Origin: Nymphaea colorata
Lineage: Eukaryota > Streptophyta > Magnoliopsida > Nymphaeales > Nymphaeaceae
Reading direction: 5' to 3'
DNA: 64,000 bases
NCBI RefSeq assembly: GCF_008831285.2
Contig: NC_045142.1
Span: 3,291,001 to 3,355,000, forward strand
Position numbers and translations under genes: made by a program. The notes beneath the pieces were generated by a model. It ran no database searches. It was not told where the DNA came from and saw nothing but the letters and a program-made list of their open reading frames with translations. Shown here piece after piece: positions 1 through 12,216 of the stretch (within the stretch, counting starts at the first letter, position 1; the number at the start of each line of letters is the position of its first letter).

Positions 1-250
1 CTCTTGTTGATCCTTGCCTGGCTATCTTTTTCTATGAGCCATCTCCTTTGACAGATGTCCCATCTTGAAAGCATCAACCTTTTCCTTCTTAAATGAGACA
101 TAGATGTATCTCTTATTGTTTTTAGGTATGCCATGCTTTCATAGTTATCTACATCAACAGTGGACATTTTTTCAAACGTTTTGCCTCGATACTTCGCTTC
201 ATTAAGTTGGACACAATGATTTTCATTTCCCAACAAAGAAATCACGAAGA
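1..250 (-). other. Unrecognised open reading frame running off the left edge
   Basis: Reading the minus strand from about 250 down to base 1, one frame stays open for about 80 codons and leaves the window. It contains a stretch reading KYRGKTFEKMSTVDVDNYES, followed by a basic, Arg- and Trp-rich part. I do not recognise the family. It could be the end of an exon of a gene to the left, or a transposon remnant. An 80-codon open frame in AT-rich DNA can occur by chance, so confidence is low. Confidence 0.2.
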
Positions 251-2614
251 AAAATAAGAAGGGGGTGAATCATGTCCTTACGAATTAATAAACCATATCT
301 ATAGGCTCAAGGATTGATGGGTAGGGTAGGTAAATATTTGGTACCAAGGAAAGATCGTGTTTGGTAAGATTCTAGTGTACAATTTAAGATAGACTAGAAA
401 TTGCAATCATGAACGCTGTAAATTTGATTTCCTTCTGGAATTTTTGTCGAATCTCATTTTTTTTTCTTTTCAGGTAATCATAATGTTTTTTGAAACATAT
501 AAAATATGATGTTGGTACGATTTCATAATTGGGAGGGAGAGGATAGAAAGGGTTCGACTTTAGTTTATAAAACAACTTGCCAGATGGAAAATAGATTTGA
601 GCCAAAGAGATGCAGTAAATTCAGAGTTTACTTTGACTGCCCTTGGTTCCACACTCTTCAAAAAATTTCCCCTGATTGTAAGGTGCATTTTTAGTATTAA
701 ACGATCTCCGATGTCCATTTTGCTCACATGGGCACAGGTACCATTCGGGTGTGGATGTGGAGATATGGGTACGAGTATGGTAACTTTAGAAAATTTGAGT
801 ATAGGTTATGTAGAATGTATATGTAAATACATATAGTGTATATATGATAATCCACAAAAATTGGAAAATATAGAATTTTGGTAGAAGGGAAATAATACAT
901 AAAGAAAGAAAAAATCAAAATTAAAGAAAAAATTACGTTTAAAAATATATTTTTTATGTTTTAAAATACAGCCGTAATGTTGCCTTTTCCGCATACCGAA
1001 ACAGGCACATACGCATATCACACGTGTGACTTAGTGTGGTCTAGGTATTCTAGGCAGAATCCAAGAAGAATGCAACAGGAAATTGTGGAGCACAAGAATT
1101 AGAACTTTTGCTTCTTCATCTTCAGTGATTGCATCTCCTGCTCTGCCCATACACAGACCCAAAATTCAAAATTTTCATAAGGGCACAAAAGAATCATGTT
1201 TATGCTGATGCATATTGATAACTTTTTAGATTTAACCATAACTGAGGGGATACCTGTGATTCATGCGAGCGTGGGTTATCATGCTCAAGATCTGAGAGGT
1301 ACTGACTTACTGTCTTCGTCTTCTTAATTAGAAAAGAAAGAAAACATAAACTGTTTTTGCAGATGACGTGACATTTCATTGAAGACGAGTTTTAGGTCAC
1401 CATTGCTCCCATGCCACAGAAAATTAATTGAAGTTGTACAGTCAGAATGGTTGAGCTTGGGGAAGAGACAAAACATGGTCGGCAAGTTTCTGCAAAATTT
1501 AGATTGATATCCCATTATACATTGAATGCCATGATTTCGCAGCTCATTTTGATTAAGGTGCACTTTCATGATCAACATCATGTATTCTTAGTTATGTTAA
1601 AATTTTAAGACTGCCCTTAAGAATCACCTCCCTCATATATAAGGAAAATTAGAGACTGAGAGAATTAGAGACTTGTTTGAGCCGTATCAAAAGTTGGTTG
1701 TCATGATATTTCTCTCTCTTTCTTTATGTATATAATATATATATGTATGATGTTCTATATTAATTTGTGAAAATGTACCTTATTTTTTTGCAAATGAAAG
1801 CTCAAACCTTAAATGGCGTTGATTGTTGTGTTTAGAGCTGCATAACAAGAAAACCTGCAGGAAAACTTGTTTATCTTCATGAAAGAAACCTGAATTCTTG
1901 GGGTTCTCCCTTGATTGACAAGCAAAAACTGATTAAGTGACGCCAACGGGGCTTCAATGTAACGTCTCAATCTGATTCAATGCGAAATAACCCTTCATGT
2001 ATGGAAGTCAGACGCGAGGCACATCTCAATGATTCACTTCAATTTTTACTGTCTAGTTTCTGCTACTGATCAGGTTAAAAGGAAAAAGAAAGTGGTTTCC
2101 ACTTGATCGGCCCCACCATCAATAGGTAACATGATGTGGGATCCACAGGCATATTTGTCTCTCTCTCTCTCTCTCTATCTATATATATATACATGTGTGT
2201 GCATGGAGCTAATCTCTATGCGTGATCTTTGGTATCTTTTTCTAATCAACAACTTATGATGAAGCCAGCAGTGAGCCTTATGTGCTCTATTGCTGGCCAG
2301 TAGCAGAGAATTCCCTTGAACGCACGCTTTTCTGTACAGGAAGCACCAGTTTCAACAGTTCCCAGGTATCCCTCAAGGGCACTCAACATCCTTTTTCAAC
2401 TTTTCCTTTTCCATTTTCTTTTTTTTCTTTTTTTCCTTCCCTTTGTTTGTTTGTCATTTCTGCATCGGGTACACATAAAGAAGAGCTAGACCGAAGCAAT
2501 AGCTCTTCAATCATCTCCATCTAACAAAGAAGAAGGGAAGAAGACGAAGAAGAAGAGGGCAGATTTTCCTGGTCGTCTCTGTTCTGTTATTTCCTGTTGG
2601 TGAAGATTCTTCTA
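251..2614. other. Intergenic DNA, AT-rich, with probable leader of the 2,615 gene
   Basis: No coding region is supported here. There is a CT microsatellite at about 2,158-2,176 followed by a TA run to about 2,190. From about 2,390 to 2,460 the DNA is pyrimidine-rich, and from about 2,524 to 2,560 it is a GAAGAA purine stretch. The last 400 bases look like promoter and 5' leader for the gene that starts at 2,615; that is inference from composition and position only. Confidence 0.4.
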
Positions 2615-3070
2615 ATGTCGAGGAAATCAAGCAAGCGCATTAGTTTCAGTCCAGATATTAGAACTGAGGAACCAACCGTTATGAAGCAGTATAACGCAGG
2701 ATCAAGGCAGGCTACGAGGGGGAGAAGAGCGAAAAAGACGACCAGCTATGTCTGCTCTTTTCATCTCCCCAAGAATCCCATCCTTTCGCCGCTAAGATTA
2801 CTCCGGCGAATCGGAGCCGGCGCCTCAAAAGCCATCCTTTTCATGTTCAGCAGGAAGCCTGCTGCAAAACCGCCGGCAGTGAGGTCGAGGCCAGGGAGTT
2901 CTCACGGTGAATCTCACCATAAGGAAGCCATTGAGGATTGCATAGAGTTCATCAACTCCTCCTCGTTCTCAAGGTCAAATTCTGTCAGCGAGCGGCCTAC
3001 TAGCCAACCTTGTGCTTGTCTACCAACACAGAGCACCAACATGGTAGCTGTTAGAACGCAGAAGCAGTAG
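2615..3070 (+). CDS. JOSEPHIN-like small plant protein (hypothetical)
   Basis: Single-exon gene of 151 codons, the only host gene on the plus strand that I can support. The first ATG of the frame is at 2,615 and the product begins MSRKSSKRISFSPD. The order of blocks matches the short plant family that databases usually label 'josephin-like protein': an N-terminal S/K-R-V/I-SFSPD motif, a basic central block with RLP and SPLRLLRRIG at about residues 55-72, and a C-terminal block HHKEAIEDCIEFINSSS followed by SRSNSV (about 104-127). No Josephin protease catalytic triad is visible, so the label should not be read as deubiquitinase activity. The protein is basic, Ser-rich and probably partly disordered. 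Function is unknown; the family call rests on memory of these blocks. Confidence 0.65.
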   Translation: MSRKSSKRISFSPDIRTEEPTVMKQYNAGSRQATRGRRAKKTTSYVCSFHLPKNPILSPLRLLRRIGAGASKAILFMFSRKPAAKPPAVRSRPGSSHGESHHKEAIEDCIEFINSSSFSRSNSVSERPTSQPCACLPTQSTNMVAVRTQKQ

Positions 3071-3346
3071 AATGTCCAGAGACTTAAAATGGTGTTCCAC
3101 AAATGTAGTGAGTGAATTGACTACCAGCAAATTCCATTGCCTTAATCTCTTGCCATGGATAGTTGTTAGACATGTTTTCTGCGTTTGCAGAATCACGGTT
3201 TCTGTATGTTCGTGTTGGGGATGAATAATTATTCAACAGATTTTTGCTATACATATGCAAACACAATCAAAATATCAGTTTAAGATTTGCTTGAAAGACA
3301 ACTCTATGGAACGTGTATTTCATTTCCGCCACACAGAAAAGTGGCC

Positions 3347-3417
<71 letters not shown>

Positions 3418-4885
3418 AAACCAATATTAACTAAAGTTTAACCAATGTTCTCAAAAGGAGAAAAGTAATGGTTCCTCAAAAGGAGATGCCAGTTGACTGC
3501 TTTTGTTTGTGTATTTACATGTGCACGCAGGCATGCTTGCCTCTGTGCGTGCGTGTGTGTGTGTCTTGCTCCTTGTGGGCTTCAAACTTTACCAGGCGCA
3601 GACAGAAGTCAAGTGCAGAAGAAGAGATGCATTGATTGTTTGAGGACACAGCGTCAAAGGCAATCAACTAGACTTTGATTCCGGGCTGGTCCCGATCGCT
3701 AGAATGCTCGCAGAGTCGCCAGTCCCTAAAACCAAAGAGCGACTTCTCCTTCTTGGCCAGTTGGATGGTCGGTTGGACCTGGAATTTCCATGTCTGAAGA
3801 TTAAATGCTTGACAGAGATGCAAGGCAGACCCTCTGTGAGTCAAGTGGTCCCTTTCCCGCTCACTGCAACTTGAAATTTGGACTGGGCTTAGCTGGGTTG
3901 GTGTGCCTGATTAGGTGGGCGAGCAGCGAAAAGGCATAAAAGCCTTCAAATTGAAGGAAAGCAAAGACTTTCCTAGAAGGCAAGAGAGATACTTTGAAAT
4001 GTTCTGCACCAAGAACAGCAATCGGACACTAACCGCTCAACTTATGTGCATCCAAAAAACAACAACGCCAAACGAACAGACGTAAGAAGAGGGAAAAATT
4101 GATTGAATTAGCAAAGTGTAGTTAAACACACTAGAGTCGCTCTCTAAGCATGGCCTGACCTGTTGAAACTTCAGTCGAGCACGCCGTCGTACCACGGGCA
4201 TCTACCTACTTCGGATTTCGATAATTGAATTACATGGGGAACCAGATTCCATTGAATTCAGTTAAAAAACAGAAGAAAAACCCAAAAAGGTAGCCTGATC
4301 AAGAGTTAAATCCGTATGCGCATAGCCTAGCTAGAATTTCATCAAGGAACACAGAGCGATTTTAGTTGATACTTGGGCCAAACCATCAAAAGTCCAAGTC
4401 AATCTAGAGCAATTGCACTAAACATTCATTTCCTTGACATAATTCCCATCAATCTTCAATATTTTATGGATAGCCGAACTACAGTAGTCTCTGACATGGT
4501 CCGCAGTTGCAAATTTTTCTTGGTACTCGGCACCACCAAGAACTTTCTCAAATATGATGAGCAAAAATTATCGGTTTTACAAGGCCAAAACATCAAATCA
4601 GTACACAGACCGAATTTAGAGATTTGGAAGTTGTTGACAACTCTTAACGGCTGTCAATTACAGCCAAGACAAAATGAAAATCCTGTGGTTAGCTGATTAT
4701 ACCAGCGTTCACCATATCTCCAAGCTGAACCAGGACGCCCTACTATTTCACTCTGTAGACTTTAGGAAAGCCGAGAAAGGGAATCCAGGGTTTGTCCAGT
4801 TAAAAGCAGATGCTCTACGAGCAAGTTGAAACCTTTCTCATTCATTGCCATCAAAACGGTGAGGATGATACTAATAACCTTGAGA
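3071..4885. other. Intergenic DNA between the 2,615 gene and TRM7
   Basis: Holds a CT tract passing into a GT tract at about 3,351-3,412 and a shorter GT run near 3,548-3,564. A 107-codon open frame at 4,373-4,696 (+) has no recognisable motif, and the opposite strand of that stretch may be TRM7 3' UTR. Nothing else stands out. Confidence 0.4.
3351..3412. repeat. Compound microsatellite (CT)n(GT)n
   Basis: An uninterrupted CT dinucleotide tract changes directly into a GT tract. Seen directly in the sequence, 280 bases downstream of the stop codon at 3,070. Confidence 0.95.
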
Positions 4886-7800
4886 TCACTCATCCAGCGA
4901 GAGCTTTTCAAGGTTTTTAGGGGCATGACAGGCAGCCTTCTTTAGTTCAAGCGCAGTTCTGTAGGGTGGAGCAATTGGAGGCTGAACAGGATCTAGACTT
5001 TGATAAGAACTCCCTTCAACATCTGGAAGGGGATAGGAGCGATCCGAATCATATCCCCTTAGATCTCCACAAGCCAGGAATGGGATGTAAACCTTGTTTG
5101 GTCCTTCCAACCACCCACTACTGCAATCTGTAAACTCAACTCATCAGTTTCATAAAAATCCAATACATAAAAGTAATAATGAGAGAAAAGGATAAAAAGA
5201 AAACAAATGGTTAACTTTGCAGGAAAATTGCTGTATTTCCTATATATTTCAATTTGGTGTTCATGATTATCATTTAATACTGTGATTCAGACTTTGAGCA
5301 ACTTTAAAAGCACATACTAGTGAAAGTGAGGTATCAACCATGAAATCTTAGTTCAAAAAGCATACTAGTCAGATGCTTGGCTCAGATGCAAATGCATGTC
5401 ACGTGTGACACACTCACATCACACATGTCAACAGTACATGAGACATCACCAGAAGGTCACAGGGAAGAGAGGAAGGAGAGAGAGAGAGAGAGAGAGAGAG
5501 AGTACCTGAAACATCACCAGAAGGGCTGCCAACTTTTTCAAGAAGTTTGTATAAGTCTTTTGGATTAAATCCATCTGGAGGACTGTAATTCTCACAAACT
5601 ACAAAAGCCTCTGCATTGCAGTAACATAGGCTTATAACATGACGGAAAAATTAAAAAAAAAAACGGCTTAATAGAGAGAATCAATACTATCCATCAGAAA
5701 CCCAAAAAGCTGACATTGATCAACAAACCTATGCTAGAATTACGACTGCTCTTTGGCTTAGCCACAGTAACAACAGGAAAAAACAGCTTCAGCTGCAAAA
5801 GAAAACAGAAATATCATATTAACCATCAATAACAGCATTGTCAAGTACTTTTAAGTTTTACGAAATAGAGGTGGAAAAATGAAAACGCAAATAACTGAAA
5901 ACAAATGGATATATTAGCATAAGCCTTTCAAATGACAACTTTCCATACTTGACAGTAGAGTAGGCTTGTATCTTTACCCCGGAATATCTTTGCAATATAT
6001 CTCCCTCCAACTCGCAGCACATGAGTAACAATAGTAAGCCCCTGTACACAAAGTGAAAATCTTCAATCACCATAGACAGAATAGATACCTAATCTGATGC
6101 ATAAATTGCATTTTCAGGAGGTGAGTCCCAGAAACCACAAAATTCTTCGCAAACAATGGATCTCGACCCCAGGGTGTTCACATGATGAGAGAGGGCTGCC
6201 CTGTTTGACAGACAAACCACGTTCAACTCCTATGAATGTCCACCCTTAGCATAAAGCCAATGTAACTATAGGCAGTTGGATGAGGGTCCTCGGTTTGGGG
6301 TTTTATGCTGTCATTAGCAACATTGACCTTTTTCAAAAATTCTAGATGCAACAAAACAATTCTGCAGAAACAAGAGGAAGGTTAACAGAAGGAAGTTGCT
6401 CTTACTGCTAAGATAAGCTGGGACTGTACATATTCGTCCATGTCATGAAGTCCAGTAACTGCAATGAAACTTAATTTTGAATTGCAGTAATAATTTGGAA
6501 CCATTACAAATGCAACAAGTAGCCAAAGTATATCTCACCATCAGGAGCACCATCACAGACTACCAAATCAGCCTTGCATCCATCAAAATGTTTTATAACC
6601 TGATAAGAACATTGTAAATGTCAACCACAAAATCATTGACGCAACTAGAGGAGTACAAAAAGAGAACAGCTATCTCCTGGACCATACACAAAAGGATGAG
6701 ATCAATGAAATATGATCTCACCATGATGAGGGAGAGAGAGGTTGTGTTCAATTGTTTTACGCCACTGGTTGTGGTGTATATTCCTCTAAAGAATCATGAA
6801 ATATCACAGGAATGCAACTGGTTGTTTTATTTTCTCACATGATTTTCTTGCACACGTGCACACACAAGGTCTCAGTGAGTTGCACTTCTTTTTTCCAGAA
6901 TAAACATATCAGACATCAGGAACTCAACCAGCACTAATAAACATTACAGACACTTCATGTTTTAATGTGTAAGCTTGTTTTGCTATGTCCATGACACACC
7001 ACATAAGAATCAGATTAGACAGATTCTTACCACTTCAGCTGTCCGAGCATTGGTAATATCTCCCTGCACTTGAATAACACCATCAATTGGAGCCATTGGT
7101 TGAAGATCAATAGCAACAATAAGCGGGAGTTCAACCTCCTCACTGCAAAACCAGAATAATCTGGTCATCATAAAAAATTTGTTTCTACAGGTTATAGAGA
7201 AAAAAGAGGATGCAGTTAACCGTTCTGATTATCTTTATTATTTCAAATTCCAAGTTGGCAAATTGCACATAGCGACAATTTATAGCACACGCAAGGAAAA
7301 ATAGCATGTGGCTCAAGATGAAAGAAGAAGACTGACAGTCTGAAACCATGATCACTAGTCTCCAGCAGGAGATTCATGAAATTTCACAGTCGGTTGACGA
7401 CTATAAGTACAGGAAATAAAACCCAGCACAATCAAGACAATGATTCCAGGTGTGTTTCCCACATAACAATTGGAAAAAAAAATCTCAACTGCTTAGACAC
7501 TGACACAATCAATTCAGGCCTTGTCACAGTTTTCTCAAGAAATTTTGACACAAGACAAGAATAGACACCATAAGCACAACAGGGAACTTGCTGATATAGA
7601 ATCTCATAGCATTTGAACATCAAATGTCTAATAAACCTCCAAAAGCTGAATTACTGTTTGAAGAAGCATTATCATGATTTCTTCAAAGACTGCATGTTCA
7701 GGTGGTTCATGATGAAACAAAATTGACTCCACAGCCCCAGAAATGACAAAATGGAAATCATTGTACATCAACGAGGAAAAACTAACTCAGTTATCCACTA

Positions 7801-10226
7801 AAACCAAGAATGTCTCCATGAAGTTGATGGAAAACTGATACTGGTAAAATTAAAATAACATGTCATCAGAAGTACTAAAGTTAATGAAGGCTAATGAATT
7901 CAAGCTTACAAACTACACACAGGCAGATCAGACAATCTCAAGCAGGACCTCAGGCATACCTTGATTCTGATGCTTGCTTGGCAGGAAGATAAAGCTTTCG
8001 ACTCAGTACCTTTATGAAAAAAACTAGATTAGGTTATCAAATGGTTTTTAGGCAGTACGTCATATGGTATAAGGCATGACATAGAGACGAAAATGACCAA
8101 TAGAACTCTGTAAACTGGACAAATTGCTGCAGAAATGAAGATATGGAAACAAACTAGAAGTCTAATGCAATTTGAAGGTAACAGTTGACCAGCAAATAAT
8201 GACTTAGAAATATACTTATCAGTGAACCCTTAAAAGCAGACACTTTAGGTGACCAGTATAAACTACGCAAAAAGTTGGAACCAAAAATGTATTAAGTGAG
8301 TTAAGTTTGACACTCAGTGGACCAACACCAATAACTACCCAGAATACTGTGGCTCGCACTGCCACAGAAGTTCAGCTGAAATACTATATTGCACAGGCAC
8401 ACAGACACTTACAGATCCTGAAGGTTCATTTTTCAAAGATAGATGAGAACTATAAGAACCGAACTTAAAAACAGATGTTTCCCATACTACCAACATGACA
8501 GATAATTGATGAAACATTTAGTAGGTTGTACAAGCTTACCAATAGCCCATGACAGCTCATGACAGACCGTACTCCAGACTACCAAATACAGAAAGGTCAT
8601 GTGGAATGCATGTGGATGTGGATGGCAGGAAACACACTGTGAGTGCATTTACTTATGAACTAGTAACTAACCTAGTTAGCAATGAAGCAGTAACTAACAT
8701 AGCAACTGACTAATGCTTATAATTGGCCTAACTTCAGAATAAACAAATCAAACTGTGAGGCATAAGATGGAGATAGATCCTCCAAAAGAATCACCTGACT
8801 CCAACTGCCAGGTGCCGCACAAAGATCTACTACACGCTTCACCCCTGCAAAAAAATATAAATTATTTAAGAACAATACAAAAAGATATCTTAACAACAAT
8901 CCTAAATCTGGATCACAGAAAGGACACTAGGACCCTCCAAAAGAAGATCATGGCCAATAGAAGTACCATAGAAGCATGTATGTAAAGGAACATCGGTCAA
9001 CAAAGAACACTACATTGAACAGATTGGACCGAAAGTTGAAATAATTACATCCCAGCGAAGATAGAAAGCAACAGTCAAGAGACAAAAGTGTCACCCTCTA
9101 AATTAACTAAACGGTTCATACAAATGTTTGCAGAGGATAGACTTCCGTATGTTCAGCACAAAGATTACTGTGATCAGTGGTTATTTATTTCACAAAAATA
9201 AACATCGTTTACCTCACTAGACCACTGGATTTAGTAATGGCAACAACTATTTGGTGTTAATATTTTACTAAGCATTGACAAGGAAGGAGGCATTTTCGTG
9301 GCGCCTGATGACAGGGGAGACGAGGACTGAAGCCCCGGTGAACGGCAGTCATGACTATAACAGTCCTAAGGTCGTGAAATTCCTTGTCGGGTAAATTTCG
9401 ATCCACACGAAAGACATAGCGATTTATCATGGAAACTATTTCTATTCACATTTTAATCAGCATAAAGAACCTACAATGTGCAGGGACTTTCTACTTTTGA
9501 ACCTACTGAAATCTGCCAAGAAAGGCTCTTCAAGAGGCAAAAAGATTAGGATAAAAAAGATTGCTTCAAAACTCATTAGAATTTTACGATCAAATGCCTT
9601 AAAGCTACATCACACTGGATTTTCAACAGCAGGTCTCCAGAACCAGAGTTATACAGAACTATCAACACTTCCACATGATCAAGAGCTAGTTGACCGAAAG
9701 GGTACACGTGATGTAAGCTTGATATACACCAATCTACACAAACACAAGCCCAAAACCAAGGAACCTCTCCGATACTAACTACATCTACGAGACAACAATC
9801 CAATCATGAGAGGTTCGCCGCACAAGTCGTTACATAGAGAAGCAAACTAAGGCACCAGAGCTTCCACAGAAATTAAAAATGAAACACCATAAGACGACGA
9901 CAGAACGACAAGTAACCACAATATAACGAACTCCCACCTGAAAACGAGAGCATATGTCAACGAAAGCACTACCTTCAAAGATGTTGAACTCTTCATCGAT
10001 CTGAAGGAGCTTGAATGCGCTGCGAGCGCGCCAACCTTCTTCCTTGGCTTTCCGGTAATAGATATCCTAGCGAAGGAATTCACGTATTGGACTAGTCAGG
10101 CAACCAAACACCACCAACAAAAGCACATCCAGTATCTGCCCTGGAAAAAGTGGCGAAAACAGATAAAACTTTCCGTCCTTGGAGGACAGAGCACTGTACC
10201 CTCTTATCTCGCGATGCCTTCCCCAT
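4886..10226 (-). CDS. TRM7: tRNA (ribose-2'-O-)-methyltransferase, TRM7/FtsJ family
   Basis: FtsJ-type SAM-dependent methyltransferase; the yeast/human relatives (Trm7/FTSJ1) 2'-O-methylate anticodon-loop positions 32 and 34 of cytosolic tRNAs together with partner proteins. Coding exons from the 5' end: 10,226-10,200; 10,066-9,973; 8,844-8,795; 8,009-7,960; 7,142-7,031; 6,599-6,539; 6,458-6,406; 6,041-5,949; 5,792-5,729; 5,610-5,506; 5,127-4,886. All introns are GT-AG, the phases chain, and the sum is 951 nt (316 aa). The product starts MGKASRDKR (a 27-nt first coding exon). SAM motif I is [13 protein letters not shown] (45-57). The K-D-K-E catalytic set is visible as K28, D127 (in VVCDGAPD), K167 (in RYIAKIF) and E202 (after SSRNSSI). 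The C-terminal tail [19 protein letters not shown] is typical of the eukaryotic TRM7 branch. Introns are large; intron 2 carries an organelle-derived fragment. Confidence 0.93.
5477..5502. repeat. GA microsatellite in TRM7 intron 10
   Basis: A GA run lies directly beside the exon 10 donor site (exon end 5,506). On the sense strand it reads as CT just inside the intron. Seen directly. Confidence 0.9.
9277..9427 (+). pseudogene. Plastid 23S rDNA-derived fragment (NUPT) in TRM7 intron 2
   Basis: A short stretch on the plus strand matches the central peptidyl-transferase region (domain V) of bacterial-type 23S rRNA. Recognisable pieces are CCTGATGACAGGGGAG (from 9,304), GAAGCCCCGGTGAACGGC, ACTATAAC-GTCCTAAGGT and GAAATTCCTTGTCGGGTAA, ending about CACACGAAAG...CGAT near 9,425. 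Nuclear 25S rRNA differs clearly here (CTCTTAAGGTAGCCAAATGCC in place of the CCTAAGGT...AAATTCC block), so the source is an organelle, most likely the plastid. Most differences from the plastid sequence I remember are C-to-T or G-to-A, many at former CpG or CNG sites, as expected for a methylated nuclear insertion. It is a non-functional relic in an intron, antisense to the host gene. Confidence 0.85.
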
Positions 10227-12216
10227 CAACTCTTCCTGCTCCTGGAGGACGACCGGCGATGGACAGACCAGACGATCGGCGCAAATGGAGCGAGTAGAAA
10301 TGGGGAAATAGACGATGGGTCACCCTCCCAGCAGTGTCGTTCGGGATTTCGAACCCGAACTCCTTCGTCGACTAGGCCATTGTCGTAGGGTATAAATCTG
10401 GACGGACGCAAGTAATGAGACCCCTTCTTGGTTCTTTCTTTCAACGCCATCTGTTTCTTGCATTTCAGTCTCATCCATAAAGGGGCACGGTTCCATTTTC
10501 ATGGATGCTGTGTTCCTGAGTTCGATTAGATGCTACGCTCCTGAGTTGTGGCACTAATAATGCACCAATTTAGTTATAGCTATGGTGCCGGGGTTGGCGG
10601 GATTAAACATCTACGCCAACATGAGTTCTACTCTTATCATCATGAGTTCGATTCCCATAAATGTTATGCTCTTGAATTCGATTTTCATGGAATCAATGTT
10701 CTTGTGGCAGTAAAAATGCACCAATTCTACGCCTAGGTTCGGATATAGTGCTCAACCTTACTAGGAGTCAAGTAGGATAGAATATGATGATTGATGAGAC
10801 CTCATATCATGAAATGAAGTGTATCCACACAAGCTATAATTTAAACCAAGGTGTACTGACAAGTTCAAAGAATAAATCACTCTTTGTGGCACTACAAAAG
10901 ATAATTTTTTGAACGAAAAAAGAAAATAAACACCCTGTCATGGGGATCCGACTTTTTTTTTCTTTCGGAAGATAAGCTTGGGTATGTCATATGGGGTGAA
11001 ATTATTTTGTTAATTTCATGTATGGAACTTCACCCTCCGTAGGATTATCAAACGCCTCCTCCTGCGCTAAACTAGTAATAAAAACATATGGATTGGTTTC
11101 TATCTTAAAATCAACATTGCTGGGTCCGGAGAAAGAAACAAAAAATAGACCGTCCGTGACTCCGATGTCTACTGGATCCGGCAATGACTGGAACGACTGC
11201 TGTCTTATTTTGAATCGTTGGGTTCAAGTAGACTAAGGAAAAAAAAAAAAAAAAAGACCGGGGATGGTCCGAAGTTTTCCTCGATTAAAAAACGATTCGG
11301 ATGAAAAGATATCGACCCCAATTAGGCTTTTAAAGTATAAGAGGCATGATCCGGTTAAAATCATAAGATCGGATGGACTTCAAACCTCACACGTTAACCA
11401 CAGAGTGAAAGGACAATTTATCACAGTTTTAGAGGGTATGATATCCTCTTACTGAACGCACCCGGTTAGCATAATTACCTTCAGCTGAAAATTATGGCAT
11501 TTCCCGAGTGGAGAATCCACCTACAAGAATCAAACTAAACTGTCACGGACCCGCCAACCCAACCTTCATCTAAAATGATGATGAACATTGTAAAAGAACA
11601 TAACGTGTAGAGAAAGGACTCATCAGTGTCATGCTAACTCACACGAATACCCAACTTCTTGACCTCCTTCAGCCGGGTGGCAGAGATCGTGTTAGAATTC
11701 CAGAAGCAACAATTTTTATTACATTAACATGCTCCGTTGGAACTCAGACAAGCCCATCCAACAAACTAAGTTCATCCTTTCAGCAGCCTTGCTTCGAACT
11801 GAATTTTGGACAAAACCCTGCAGACAGAGAAATTACCAACGTAGAAATACAATAAACGCGTCTTTCAGTGATTTTACAGAAGGAAAAGAATGGAAAATTC
11901 AGTTCCTTTAACATCTTAAGCATGCCTTCTTGTCATGATCCATATTTAATTCCAACAAAAACAATTCACGTCTGGAAGCCCTAACAGTTTCTAAGTTACA
12001 CGATTCTACTAGAATCAACTAGTCATTGAAGCACTCGGATGTTGGTTCTGGTGGCAAGTTGCATGAGGGCGTAGTTTCTGAAATAAAGATCAATACAAAA
12101 TTCTCACAAGAGCCAACACCAATTTGCAGCAGCCAACTTCGGCACAAAATGCAATTGCGAACTAGCACTTTGCTGCAGAAAATAACCGTGACACATCCAG
12201 ACCAAGGCTGAGCAGC
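10227..12216. other. Intergenic DNA between TRM7 and RPN8
   Basis: The first 200 bases upstream of the TRM7 ATG are relatively GC-rich and probably hold its promoter. At about 10,505-10,735 there is an imperfect repeat: phrases such as GAGTTCGATT and AAAATGCACCAATT/TAATGCACCAATTT recur. A poly-A run of about 18 lies near 11,238-11,255. The stretch 11,000-11,240 is open on both strands for about 60-70 codons, but I recognise nothing. The part next to 12,216 is probably RPN8 3' UTR. Confidence 0.4.

Noticed and set aside
2597-2614. Earlier start for the JOSEPHIN-like gene
   Set aside because: The codon at 2,597 is TTG; the first ATG in frame is at 2,615 and matches the family's start.
9301-9430. 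Functional rRNA gene or nuclear 25S rDNA
   Set aside because: Only about 150 bp remain, conserved helices are broken by many transitions, and the diagnostic words are bacterial-type rather than eukaryotic 25S.
10310-10400. tRNA-like TTCGAAAT hairpin on the minus strand
   Set aside because: The stem TCGGG/CCCGA encloses 8 instead of 7 loop bases, and no acceptor, D or anticodon arm can be drawn around it.
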